NCBI GenBank assembly: GCA_016722525.1
Contig: JADKJB010000004.1
Location: 133,702 to 197,701, forward strand
Length of the DNA: 64,000 nucleotides
Reading direction: 5' to 3'
From: Bacteroidota bacterium
GTDB lineage: Bacteria > Bacteroidota > Bacteroidia > AKYH767-A > OLB10
Both the position numbers and the translations under genes were made by a program. The notes under the pieces were generated by a model. It saw nothing but the letters and a program-made list of their open reading frames with translations. It was not told where the DNA came from and made no database searches. Positions within the stretch are counted from its first letter, which is position 1. Every line of letters begins with the position of its first letter. This document shows positions 50,007 through 59,131 of this stretch, piece by piece.

Positions 50007-52955
50007 TTACTCTATTTCAATTTCATCAACAAAAATCCACGCCTTTTCACCTGCTCCCGGATGCCAGGAAGGACATACACCTAAATTTTTTGCAGTTACT
50101 TTTACAAATCTGGCTTTTGTTCCGGGAATGATTGCCTCAAAATCTTTTACGAAGGAACCATCGGCATCGGTGGAAACATCGTTTTTTTTGGTATAAACTT
50201 GCCTGTAATTTTTTCCATCAGTGGAAACTGCATATTCAACCTGAGTCGGAAACCAGATCCATGAAGGGTACTGCTGTAAAAATGTAGTATTTATTTTTGA
50301 AAAGGATCTGATCTTTTCCAGGTCGATAATAACTTCGAAGTCATCACCATAAAATCCCTGCCAACTACCAAAGGCATTTGGTTCACCATTTATTCCATCA
50401 ATCAAACCATTGTTTCCACCAGCTGTGTAAAGGTGACTGTAAGGATTCGTATAGGAAATTGTTCTTCGATAAGGCAATTTAAGAAAGGAGGACTCTTCGG
50501 TAAAACTATTTTCCATGCCACTTTTAAAACCTTTCATTTTAAAGTTTGTGGAGGCTTTTATATGAAATGGTTTGGTATACATACGTGAATCCGAATTAGG
50601 TTCAGTTCCATCGGTGGTATAGCGAATGGTAGCATTTTCTGTATAGGTTTGCATATCAATTGAACAGGAGTCCAGAAATGCCTTTTCTCCTGATCGGAGA
50701 AATGGAATCATGACTACTTTTAGGGTATCAATGGAAGCAGGAATTGGAAATTGTATTCCTGTTAAAATGTTGGTCATTTTAAAATTTAGTATTCCACCAT
50801 TCATCAAATCTTTATGTAGAAGTGGTTGTTTCATTTTATTTCCATTCAGCAATGCATCTTTAATAAAAATATTTTGAGTGTTTAAACTATCTGCTATTAT
50901 TATGAATTTATTTCCATTTCCATTGCCAATTGTAATTTTGTTGAATAGAGGAGAGCCAAAATAATAACTATTATCCCCGGGGCAAACCGGATAAAAACCC
51001 ATTGCAGAAAATACATACCAGGCTGACATTTGACCACAGTCCTCATTTCCAATCAAGCCATCCCTGTTGTTGGTGTAAAATTCATTCATTATTTTACGTA
51101 CTAAAATTGCAGAATTACCGGGTTCATCAGTAAAATTGTAGAGGTAAGCGAGGTGATGACTGGGTTCATTGCCATGAGCATATTGGCCTATCATACCACT
51201 TATATCAGGTTGTGATCTGCCGGTCAATTTGGCGGAAGTGCTAAAGAGCGTATCTAATCTGTTTTTAAATGTTTTTGAACCACCCATCATTTCAATCATG
51301 CTTTTGCTATCGTGAGGAATAAACCATGTATATTGCCAGGCGTTAGCTTCAGTATATATACCACTTACTTCAAAAGGATCGAATGGTTTTACCCAATTCG
51401 AATTCTTTTTACCTCTCATAAAACCGGATTCAACATCATATACATTTAAATAAGATTTTGAGCGTTTCAAAAATTGGTTGTATTCATTTATTTTACCAAG
51501 ATCTTTTGCCATCATGGCTATACACCAGTCGTCATAAGCATATTCAAGTGTTTTGGAAACCGATTCGTTTTCTTTATCAGCAGGAATGTAGCCTTGTGAT
51601 TTATAATTTTTAAGACCAAGATGATCCTGCATCGAACTTTTAACCATAGCTTCAAAAGCAATTTCACTATCAAAATCTTTAAGTCCTTTAGCCCATGCAT
51701 CGTAAATGACAGGAATTGAATGATAACCAATCATACAATCTGTTTCATTTGAAGCAAGTTCCCAAACCGGGAGTAGTCCTGATTCTTTATATTTAATTAA
51801 TAATGCTCTGACAAAATCCTGAGCTCGTTGAGGATCTATAATCGTGAATAGTGGATGTAAAGCCCTGAAAGTATCCCATAATGAAAAAACAGTATACATA
51901 TTTCCTCTTTCAATTTTGTGAATTTCGCCGTCCATTCCCCGATACCTGCCATCAACATCTGACATAATATTCGGGCTAATCATGGTATGGTAGAGTGCTG
52001 TATAGAAATTAATTTTATCATTTTTTGTTGCGCCTTCAACAAGAATTCTGTTTAATTCATTATCCCATGATGTTGAAGCATCCATGGTAGTTTTCAGAAA
52101 ATCCCAGGCAGGAATTTCCGAGGAAAGATTGAGTTTCGCGTTTTCAACACTAACAGTAGATATTCCCACTTTAACATAGATAGCTTCAAATTTTTTGGTA
52201 CGGAATAGCACCCATGCTTTTGCTCCTTCTGCATTTTTATATGAATTGCCTATTACGGATTCACCTTTGGCATTAGTGAGACCAGATTTTTCAAAAGGTT
52301 TTGAAAACTCAGCATAAAAATAAATGATGTGATTTTTTGCCCATCCTTTTGACCTTCGATAGCCACTCATGATCTTATTATTACTAAAAGTGATTTCCGC
52401 ATCGGTAACTTTGTCACTTATTCCATGAACAAGATCAGTGATGATTACCGAGCTGTCAGATGCCGGGAAAGTGTATTTCTGAAATCCACAACGGGTAGTA
52501 ACAGTCATTTCTGCTTGTATGCCATAATCTTCCAGTTTGACTCTATAATATCCGGGCGATGCTCTTTCTGTTTCATGATTAAATGCTGATCGATATCCGG
52601 AAAGGGGTTCAGATTCAATCCCTGAATGCATTTGAATGCCTTTTGTTGCCATAAATAAAATGTCACCATAATCGGATGCTCCGGTGCCACTTAAGTGTGT
52701 ATGACTGAAACCAATTATTGTTGGATTCGAAGAGTGATAACCTGAACAATTTTCCCAACCCGAAGTTCGTGTATCCGGACTGAGTTGCACCATACCAAAA
52801 GGTTGAGTTGCACCCGGAAACGTATGCCCGAATCCATCAGTACCAATAAATGGATTTACCAATGAGGTGAGTTTTTTATGCTGTCCGAATAAATTACCGG
52901 AATTTAAAAAGAACAAAGAAGAACAAATCAATATAAACTTAAATAATTTAGACAT
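50007..52955 (-). CDS. GH92 alpha-mannosidase with chitobiase-type and F5/8 C domains
   Basis: 982 residues, signal peptide ending NLFGQ. GH92 signatures: VNPFIGTDGFGHTFPGATQP, GFSHTHLSGTGASDYGDI, EYAYDDWCIAMMAKDLG and GNEDCGQMSAWYVFSAMGF, the last containing the catalytic acidic residues of this calcium-dependent exo-alpha-mannosidase family. After the catalytic part (about 30-735) come a chitobiase/hexosaminidase C-terminal-like domain (about 745-815; IRYTTDGTEPNSDS) and a discoidin (F5/8 type C) carbohydrate-binding domain (about 830-982). Last gene of a unit with glycosylasparaginase and a sugar permease, pointing to trimming of mannose from N-glycans. Confidence 0.95.
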   Translation of the reverse strand: MSKLFKFILICSSLFFLNSGNLFGQHKKLTSLVNPFIGTDGFGHTFPGATQPFGMVQLSPDTRTSGWENCSGYHSSNPTIIGFSHTHLSGTGASDYGDILFMATKGIQMHSGIESEPLSGYRSAFNHETERASPGYYRVKLEDYGIQAEMTVTTRCGFQKYTFPASDSSVIITDLVHGISDKVTDAEITFSNNKIMSGYRRSKGWAKNHIIYFYAEFSKPFEKSGLTNAKGESVIGNSYKNAEGAKAWVLFRTKKFEAIYVKVGISTVSVENAKLNLSSEIPAWDFLKTTMDASTSWDNELNRILVEGATKNDKINFYTALYHTMISPNIMSDVDGRYRGMDGEIHKIERGNMYTVFSLWDTFRALHPLFTIIDPQRAQDFVRALLIKYKESGLLPVWELASNETDCMIGYHSIPVIYDAWAKGLKDFDSEIAFEAMVKSSMQDHLGLKNYKSQGYIPADKENESVSKTLEYAYDDWCIAMMAKDLGKINEYNQFLKRSKSYLNVYDVESGFMRGKKNSNWVKPFDPFEVSGIYTEANAWQYTWFIPHDSKSMIEMMGGSKTFKNRLDTLFSTSAKLTGRSQPDISGMIGQYAHGNEPSHHLAYLYNFTDEPGNSAILVRKIMNEFYTNNRDGLIGNEDCGQMSAWYVFSAMGFYPVCPGDNSYYFGSPLFNKITIGNGNGNKFIIIADSLNTQNIFIKDALLNGNKMKQPLLHKDLMNGGILNFKMTNILTGIQFPIPASIDTLKVVMIPFLRSGEKAFLDSCSIDMQTYTENATIRYTTDGTEPNSDSRMYTKPFHIKASTNFKMKGFKSGMENSFTEESSFLKLPYRRTISYTNPYSHLYTAGGNNGLIDGINGEPNAFGSWQGFYGDDFEVIIDLEKIRSFSKINTTFLQQYPSWIWFPTQVEYAVSTDGKNYRQVYTKKNDVSTDADGSFVKDFEAIIPGTKARFVKVTAKNLGVCPSWHPGAGEKAWIFVDEIEIE

Positions 52956-53023
52956 AGTAGTTGTTTAGAGTTGTTTTTACGCAGAAAGCTTCGTTGCTTA
53001 AAAAAAAACAAGTTATTTGTAAA

Positions 53024-54022
53024 TTACCTATCCGAAAAATCAGAGTCGATTAATTTATTTCCGTTGGTATCATACTTCGCATAATTGAAACCAGAGTGAA
53101 TTGCATAGGCACCGGTTTCACCTTTTTTATTCATGGCTAAAAAGCCGACTTGTAAATCTTTGATATTTTTCTCATGCTTGATAATTCTTTCAACAGCGAT
53201 TTTGCATGCTTCAGTTGGAGAAATACCTTGTCGCATGAGCTCCACCACCAGGAAACTTCCGCATTGTCTAATAACAGTCTCGCCTAATCCTGTTGCACAA
53301 GCAGCACCAACTTCATTGTCAACAAATAACCCTGCACCTATAATTGGAGAGTCACCAACCCTTCCATGCATTTTGTAAGCAAGTCCGCTGGTGGTGCATG
53401 ATCCTGATAGGTTTCCTAAATGATCCATCGCCAACATACCAATGGTATCATGATTTTCGATATTGATTACAGGTTTGTATTGACTTGATTTAAGCCATTC
53501 CTTCCAGGCAATTTTAGATTTTGGAGTTAACAAATCAGTTTTTTTGAATCCCTGATCAATTGCAAAAGCCAAAGCGCCATCACCAACTATCATCACATGT
53601 GGAGTTTTTTCCATCACCATTCTGGCAACAGAAACAGGATTAACAATATGCTCCAAACAAGCAACAGATCCGCAATCTCCATTGTGGTTCATGATACATG
53701 CATCCAGCGTCACTCTTCCATCTCTATCAGGGGCACCACCGATTCCAACACTGGTGTTTTCGGGATCGCTTTCAATAACATTCACACCTTTCTCTACTGC
53801 ATCAATTGCTGTTCCTTTAGCTGACAATATTTTCCAGGCAGCCTCATTGGCAGGTAAGCCATGGTTCCAGGTAGAGATAACAATAGGTCCGCTCACGCTT
53901 AATGAAGAATTAGGAATACCGTTTTTAGCTTCCATCAGAATAGGTAATACACCTGCTGCAATAGTTCCGGTTGCAGTTATTTTCAGGAATTCTCTTCTGG
54001 TTTTCAATTTTGAAGTTTTCAT
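53024..54022 (-). CDS. N4-(beta-N-acetylglucosaminyl)-L-asparaginase (glycosylasparaginase)
   Basis: 332 residues, Ntn-hydrolase. Twin-arginine-type N-terminus (TRREFLKITATG), then TWNHGLPANEAAWKIL, VGIGGAPDRDGRVTLDACIM and the autocleavage site HDTIGMLAMD, in which Thr193 becomes the N-terminal nucleophile; downstream GRVGDSPIIGAGLFVDNEVGAACATGLGE matches the substrate pocket. It cleaves the GlcNAc-Asn bond left after glycan trimming, in keeping with the GH92 neighbour. 18 bp after the permease stop. Confidence 0.95.
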   Translation of the reverse strand: MKTSKLKTRREFLKITATGTIAAGVLPILMEAKNGIPNSSLSVSGPIVISTWNHGLPANEAAWKILSAKGTAIDAVEKGVNVIESDPENTSVGIGGAPDRDGRVTLDACIMNHNGDCGSVACLEHIVNPVSVARMVMEKTPHVMIVGDGALAFAIDQGFKKTDLLTPKSKIAWKEWLKSSQYKPVINIENHDTIGMLAMDHLGNLSGSCTTSGLAYKMHGRVGDSPIIGAGLFVDNEVGAACATGLGETVIRQCGSFLVVELMRQGISPTEACKIAVERIIKHEKNIKDLQVGFLAMNKKGETGAYAIHSGFNYAKYDTNGNKLIDSDFSDR

Positions 54023-54040
54023 TTTAAATTTTTGAATTTA

Positions 54041-55270
54041 TTATTCTATACGATCTCTTTTATAGCCCAATGTTCCAAAATACAGAATATAACCATAACA
54101 TAAAACAGTAATCATAAGTGCAGCTTGCAAACCTATTTCATCAGCCAGAAAACCAGTGAGTAACGGTACAATGGCACCACCAACTATTGCCATACATAAT
54201 ATTCCGGAACCCTCGCCGGTAAATTTGCCAAGTCCTTCCATGGACATAGTAAAAATGTTAGCAAACATAATTGAATTGAAAAGGCCTACTGCTATCATAC
54301 TATACATGGCAAGATGCCCGGATGTATTGGTGCTAATAAGTATTAAGCTGATTGCTGCGATAGCACAAAAAGAAAGCATAAAGTGAGGTCGTATTCGTTG
54401 TAATAATGCAGCCCCAATAAAACGACCCACCATTGCTCCGCCCCAATAAAACGAAACATATTTTCCTGCATCACTTTCTACCATTCCATCAATTTTTAAA
54501 TCCATGAGGTAATTAACCATGAAGCTTCCAATAGTGACTTCTCCACCTACATACAGGAATATTGCAAGTGCTCCCCGGATCAGATGTTTGTATTGCCAGG
54601 CACTTTTTTTTCCAAAATGCTTAGTGTCGTGATACTCTTCCATAGTGGCGTCGCTAATAGCAGGTAACCTGGAAAATGCAATTAAGACCGCAATAATACC
54701 AAGTAATAGCGCTATGAGAACATAGGGTCCTTGCACACTTGCAGCCTCTTCAGCCGGAGAACGATGCATGCCCTGTGTTTCAAGAATTAGTAACGATCCG
54801 AAATACGGAGCTATAGTAGTTCCTAATGAATTTATGGCTTGTGTCAGATTTAATCGGCTGGATGCAGTTTCAGGGGGACCGAGCACCGCAACAAAGGGAT
54901 TCGCGGCCACCTGAAGAATAGTAATTCCTGACGCCAAGACAAACAATGCTGTAAGGAAAAATGTGTAGGAAATAAAAATAGATGCTGGAAAAAATAATAA
55001 TGCACCCAATCCGGTCACACTTAAACCTAATACAATTCCCCGTTTATATCCAATTTTTGAAATGATAGTTCCTGCAGGAATTGATGTTATAAAATAAGCT
55101 CCAAAAAAGCAAAACTGTATCAACATGGTTTGTGTGTAATTCAGAGCAAAAAGTCCTTTGAGATGTGGTATCAGGATATCATTCAAAACAGTGATGAATC
55201 CCCACATAAAGAAGAGCGTGCTCAATAATGCTAAAGAATACCTGTGGTTGTTTGCACTAGCTGAATTCAT
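54041..55270 (-). CDS. Sugar MFS permease, FucP/GluP (fucose:H+ symporter) family
   Basis: 409 residues, 12 membrane helices. FucP-family motifs: LALLSTLFFMWGFITVLNDILIPHLKGLF in TM1 with the conserved Asn-Asp pair, QFCFFGAYFITSIPAG, ILQVAANPFVAVLGPPETASSRLNLTQAINSLGTTIAP and GGEVTIGSFMVNYL. First gene of the N-glycan operon; probably imports the released hexose (mannose, GlcNAc or fucose). Confidence 0.93.
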   Translation of the reverse strand: MNSASANNHRYSLALLSTLFFMWGFITVLNDILIPHLKGLFALNYTQTMLIQFCFFGAYFITSIPAGTIISKIGYKRGIVLGLSVTGLGALLFFPASIFISYTFFLTALFVLASGITILQVAANPFVAVLGPPETASSRLNLTQAINSLGTTIAPYFGSLLILETQGMHRSPAEEAASVQGPYVLIALLLGIIAVLIAFSRLPAISDATMEEYHDTKHFGKKSAWQYKHLIRGALAIFLYVGGEVTIGSFMVNYLMDLKIDGMVESDAGKYVSFYWGGAMVGRFIGAALLQRIRPHFMLSFCAIAAISLILISTNTSGHLAMYSMIAVGLFNSIMFANIFTMSMEGLGKFTGEGSGILCMAIVGGAIVPLLTGFLADEIGLQAALMITVLCYGYILYFGTLGYKRDRIE

Positions 55271-55663
55271 AATTTATTTTTTCCGGATCAATGTACAAAT
55301 AATATATAGCTTGTCACCAATGTCGACAATTTTTCAAGGTAAGAATAGCTAAAATTCTGGTACAGTTTATTTTGATACTTCACCAAAAGCATTGAAAAAT
55401 GGAGAAAAGTTGTTTTAAAATCATTCACCATCTAAACCCAATGATTCACCCTGAATAATAAGAGCCTTGCCTTTGATTTTATTTTTAAGTAATTGTAATT
55501 CAAATATATATGATTGCAAATTGAGTGTGAATTCCATAAACCAGCTCATAAAGTGATTTTGCCCAAAACTTCCGACTGTTTACCAAATAAAGCAAGTATC
55601 GCATTGTGTTTTGGTTAATTTCGAGATGTGTTCAAAAAACAAAAACGGCAAACCAACAAAAAA
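55271..55663. other. 393-bp divergent intergenic region
   Basis: Separates the N-glycan operon from the T9SS hydrolase gene. AT-rich, no ORF of note, no exact TAnnTTTG box on either strand at a sensible distance, no strong hairpin. The frame of the downstream gene is open back to a GTG at 55628, but its residues look like leader. Confidence 0.5.
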
Positions 55664-56901
55664 ATGATAAAAATGATACAATTAAAAACAAAAATGATGA
55701 TGATAGTCTTAATAGGCTTATTCATTACATCGAATGCTTCCGCTCAATTGTGGAACATAGGTAATACAGTAATTACATTTGTAGACGCATCAAGGGGAAA
55801 TCGTCAAATTGAAACAGTAATTTTTTATCCTGCCGATGTGAGTGGCAATCAGGTTGCACTGGGTTCCCCATCAGACAAGAAGTTTCCTGTAATAGTGTTT
55901 GGCCATGGTCAGGAAATTGCCTGGACCAATTATCAGTATTTATGGGATCGCTTAGTGGTGAAAGGATTCATACTTGCAATGCCTTTAACAGAGACAGGAA
56001 GTAATCCAGATGTAACTGAATTCGCGAAGGATCTTGCATTTGTGGCTGCTGAGTTTACAACTATGCGTTTTGACCCGGCTTCATTTTTCTACAAAAGACA
56101 TAATAGCAAGTCCTGTGTTATGGGACATGGTATGGGTGGTGGAGCTGCTACGTTAGCCGTTCAATACAATCCTGCAATTACAACACTGGTGACTTTAGCT
56201 GCAACTGAAACGGTTCCAAGTGCGATAGCCGCTGCTTCAAACATTACCATACCGGCAGTTGTAATAGGTGGAGGAGAAGATTGTGTTGCTCCAATATCAA
56301 GTAACCAGATGCCCATGTTCAATAACCTTGCATCTGATTGCAAAACTTTCATCAATCAACTTGATGCTTCACATTGTAATTTCGCGCAGAATGCCGGTGC
56401 ATGTACCAGTTCAGAAGTACTGTGTAACGGGTTCCCCACTTCCTACCAGAGCACTAATCTCACCTCCACTTATTTCGTAGTATCTTTCTTAAGATATTAT
56501 ATGAAATCAAATGCACCGGCGCTGTCGAAATTTGAATGGAAACTTAAGCAGAAAAGAATATTACCTACATCATGTCTTGTAATGGTAATGCCCCAAGATT
56601 CTCTGCTGATGATGAAGATTCAGAAATGAATGAAGATTTTGCAGTAGAAAATATCAAAATGTATCCAAACCCCGTGTTGTCTGGCAGTTCAGCTAATATT
56701 AACTTCACTTCAGTTTTTGAAACCGAAGCCACAGTTATTGTAACTAATACCATTGGACAGATTGTTGCCTCTCAACGAGTTCTTATTGATGAAGATATGA
56801 ATGAAGTAAGCTTGCCGGTTGAGAAATTAAAGCCGGGTTATTATATGGTAACAGTCACAAATGATGGAGGTAAGATTTCCAAACCACTAATCATTCAGTA
56901 A
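55664..56901 (+). CDS. Secreted alpha/beta hydrolase with T9SS type A tail, nucleophile Ser replaced by Gly; frameshift at 56552-56555
   Basis: About 412 codons from ATG 55664, signal peptide ending NASAQ. Domain order: polyester-hydrolase/chlorophyllase-like alpha/beta hydrolase (about 45-290) then sorting domain (about 330-412; KMYPNPVLSGSSANINF, LKPGYYMVTVTN). FVIFGHGQEIAW-like oxyanion segment (VIVFGHGQEIAWTNYQY) is present. The elbow reads VMGHGMGGGAAT, with Gly156 (GGT) where the family has Ser (GHSMGG). The Asp (GGGEDCVAP) and His (DASHCNFA) of the triad are kept. One surplus A at 56552-56555 splits the tail; removing it gives KQKNITYIMSCNGNAP. Confidence 0.83.
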
Positions 56902-56919
56902 GTAGAACCCCAACGAGCG

Positions 56920-56956
56920 AGCCCCTTCTGCATCATGCAGAGGGGGCTTTGTATTT
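56920..56956 (+). terminator. Intrinsic terminator after the hydrolase gene
   Basis: AGCCCCTTCTGCA-TCA-TGCAGAGGGGGCT: a strong 13-bp stem (one G-T wobble) with a 3-nt loop and T-rich sequence after it, 18 bp past the TAA. Confidence 0.88.
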
Positions 56957-57131
56957 TTATGATATGCCACTGAATGGCATCTTGCCTGACAAATTGAAGC
57001 TATTTTCTAATTTATTGAAAATCATTATTATTTTTTTTCTTTACCTTTTTTTATTCTGATTTTAAACATATTAAGGTTCAAAACTCTTCTGTCTTAAGGC
57101 TTTTAGGACGGAAACGGTTTTTGAATATTGT

Positions 57132-57139
57132 TAACTTTG
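57132..57139 (+). promoter_or_regulatory. -7 promoter box for parE-parC
   Basis: TAACTTTG, exact TAnnTTTG, 31 nt before the parE ATG. Confidence 0.5.
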
Positions 57140-57170
57140 AGCTTTCAAAAATAAAGTATTCTATAATTTC

Positions 57171-59066
57171 ATGGCCAAGCAAACGCAGGAATCAGTTTAT
57201 AATGAGGCAAGTATCCAATCTCTCGACTGGAAAGAGCACATTCGTTTAAGACCGGGAATGTATATTGGAAAGCTGGGAGATGGAACCTCTCGCGATGATG
57301 GTATATATGTATTACTCAAGGAAATTATCGACAATTCTATCGATGAATATGTGATGGGAAATGGTCGTAAAATAGATATACATATCGAAGAGGGTATTGT
57401 GGAAGTACGCGATTATGGTCGCGGCATTCCACTGGGAAAGGTGGTTGAATGTGTATCCAAAATCAATACAGGAGGTAAATATGATAGCCAGGCATTTCAA
57501 AAATCGGTTGGCTTAAACGGAGTCGGAACCAAGGCTGTGAATGCGCTTTCGCAGAAGTTTGTGGTTCAGTCGTTTAGGGAAGGACAAAGTGTGATCGCAG
57601 AATTTAATCAAGGTAATCTCATTAAAGAAAATAAAGTTCGGGCAAGTGGTGAAATAAATGGTACTCTGATCACTTTTACTCCTGATACAGAAATTTTTAC
57701 AGGTTACAATTACCGACACGATTTTGTGGAAATGATGATTCGTAACTACACCTATTTGAACGTAGGCTTAACGATCAATTTTAATGGTACTTCATTTACC
57801 TCCAAGGATGGTTTGCTTGATTTATTGAGAAACAATTTAAGCGATGAAAGTTTATATCCAATTATTCATTTACGAGGTGATGATATAGAAATCGCATTCA
57901 CTCATACCAGCTCTTATGGTGAGGATTATTATTCGTTTGTGAACGGGCAACATACCACTCAGGGAGGAACCCATCAGGCAGCATTCAGAGAGGCTATAGT
58001 AAAAACGGCCAGAGAATTTTATAAAAAAGAATTTGATCCAAGTGATGTACGATCTTCTATTACTGCTGCAGTAAGCATCCGTATTCAGGAGCCTGTTTTT
58101 GAATCTCAAACAAAAACCAAATTAGGTTCACAGGTGACTTCACCCGGTGGGCCTTCATTAAGAAACTGGATCAATGATTTCGTTAAAACCGCCCTCGATA
58201 ATTTTTTACATAAGAATCCAATAATTGCAGATGCCTGGCTCAAAAAAATTCAGCAATCTGAGAGAGAACGAAAAGAAATTGCAGGTATTAAAAAACTGGC
58301 TAACGAAAGAGCCAAGAAAGCCAATCTTCACAATAAAAAATTACGTGATTGTAGAGTGCATTTGCATTCAAAACATGCCGATAGACTTTATTCAACTTTA
58401 TTCATCACCGAGGGTGATTCTGCCAGTGGTTCAATTACCATTGCACGAGATGTTTCCACACAAGCTGTATTTTCACTTAAAGGAAAACCTTTAAATTGTT
58501 TCGGACTTACAAAAAAAATTGTCTACGAAAATGAGGAGTTTAACTTATTGCAAAATGCTCTGAATATTGAAGATGGTTTAGATGAACTTCGATATAATAA
58601 AATTGTTGTTGCTACAGATGCTGATGTAGATGGCATGCACATACGTTTATTGTTATTGACATTCTTTCTGCAGTTTTTTCCGGATCTGGTAAGAAATGGG
58701 CATTTATATATTCTTCAAACTCCATTATTCAGGGTTAGAAATAAAAAGGAAACTATTTATTGCTATACTGAACAAGAACGACTTCAAGCCATTGAGAAAC
58801 TAAAACCGAAACCTGAGATTACTCGCTTTAAGGGATTAGGTGAAATATCACCCAATGAATTTAAGGGTTTTATAGGCAAGAAAATCAGACTCGAACCAGT
58901 TGAATTGAAAGGTGAATCTTCGTTACATGCATTGTTGGATTATTATATGGGTAAAAACACCCCTGACCGACAAGATTTCATTATTCAGAATCTGAAACTC
59001 GAAGAAGAACTCATTGTAGTGCCTGCTGTAGAAAAAATGGAAGAACAGGAAGAACTCCTTGCTTAA
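57171..59066 (+). CDS. parE: DNA topoisomerase IV subunit B
   Basis: 631 residues, type IIA topoisomerase ATPase subunit. GHKL fold: HIRLRPGMYIGKLG, KEIIDNSIDEY (Mg ligand Asn), VRDYGRGIPLG and GLNGVGTKAVNALS (ATP lid). Transducer domain with the QTKTKLGS switch-Lys region; TOPRIM: FITEGDSASGS and ATDADVDGMHIRLLLL with the DxD metal site; C-terminal TRFKGLGEISP. Pairing with parC 65 bp downstream and the 631-aa length fit ParE rather than GyrB. Confidence 0.95.
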   Translation: MAKQTQESVYNEASIQSLDWKEHIRLRPGMYIGKLGDGTSRDDGIYVLLKEIIDNSIDEYVMGNGRKIDIHIEEGIVEVRDYGRGIPLGKVVECVSKINTGGKYDSQAFQKSVGLNGVGTKAVNALSQKFVVQSFREGQSVIAEFNQGNLIKENKVRASGEINGTLITFTPDTEIFTGYNYRHDFVEMMIRNYTYLNVGLTINFNGTSFTSKDGLLDLLRNNLSDESLYPIIHLRGDDIEIAFTHTSSYGEDYYSFVNGQHTTQGGTHQAAFREAIVKTAREFYKKEFDPSDVRSSITAAVSIRIQEPVFESQTKTKLGSQVTSPGGPSLRNWINDFVKTALDNFLHKNPIIADAWLKKIQQSERERKEIAGIKKLANERAKKANLHNKKLRDCRVHLHSKHADRLYSTLFITEGDSASGSITIARDVSTQAVFSLKGKPLNCFGLTKKIVYENEEFNLLQNALNIEDGLDELRYNKIVVATDADVDGMHIRLLLLTFFLQFFPDLVRNGHLYILQTPLFRVRNKKETIYCYTEQERLQAIEKLKPKPEITRFKGLGEISPNEFKGFIGKKIRLEPVELKGESSLHALLDYYMGKNTPDRQDFIIQNLKLEEELIVVPAVEKMEEQEELLA

Positions 59067-59131
59067 CAGGTAAAATTAAATTTTTCGTCTGAAAAAAAAT
59101 TAGAACTTATTTATAAATTGTTAAAGTATCC

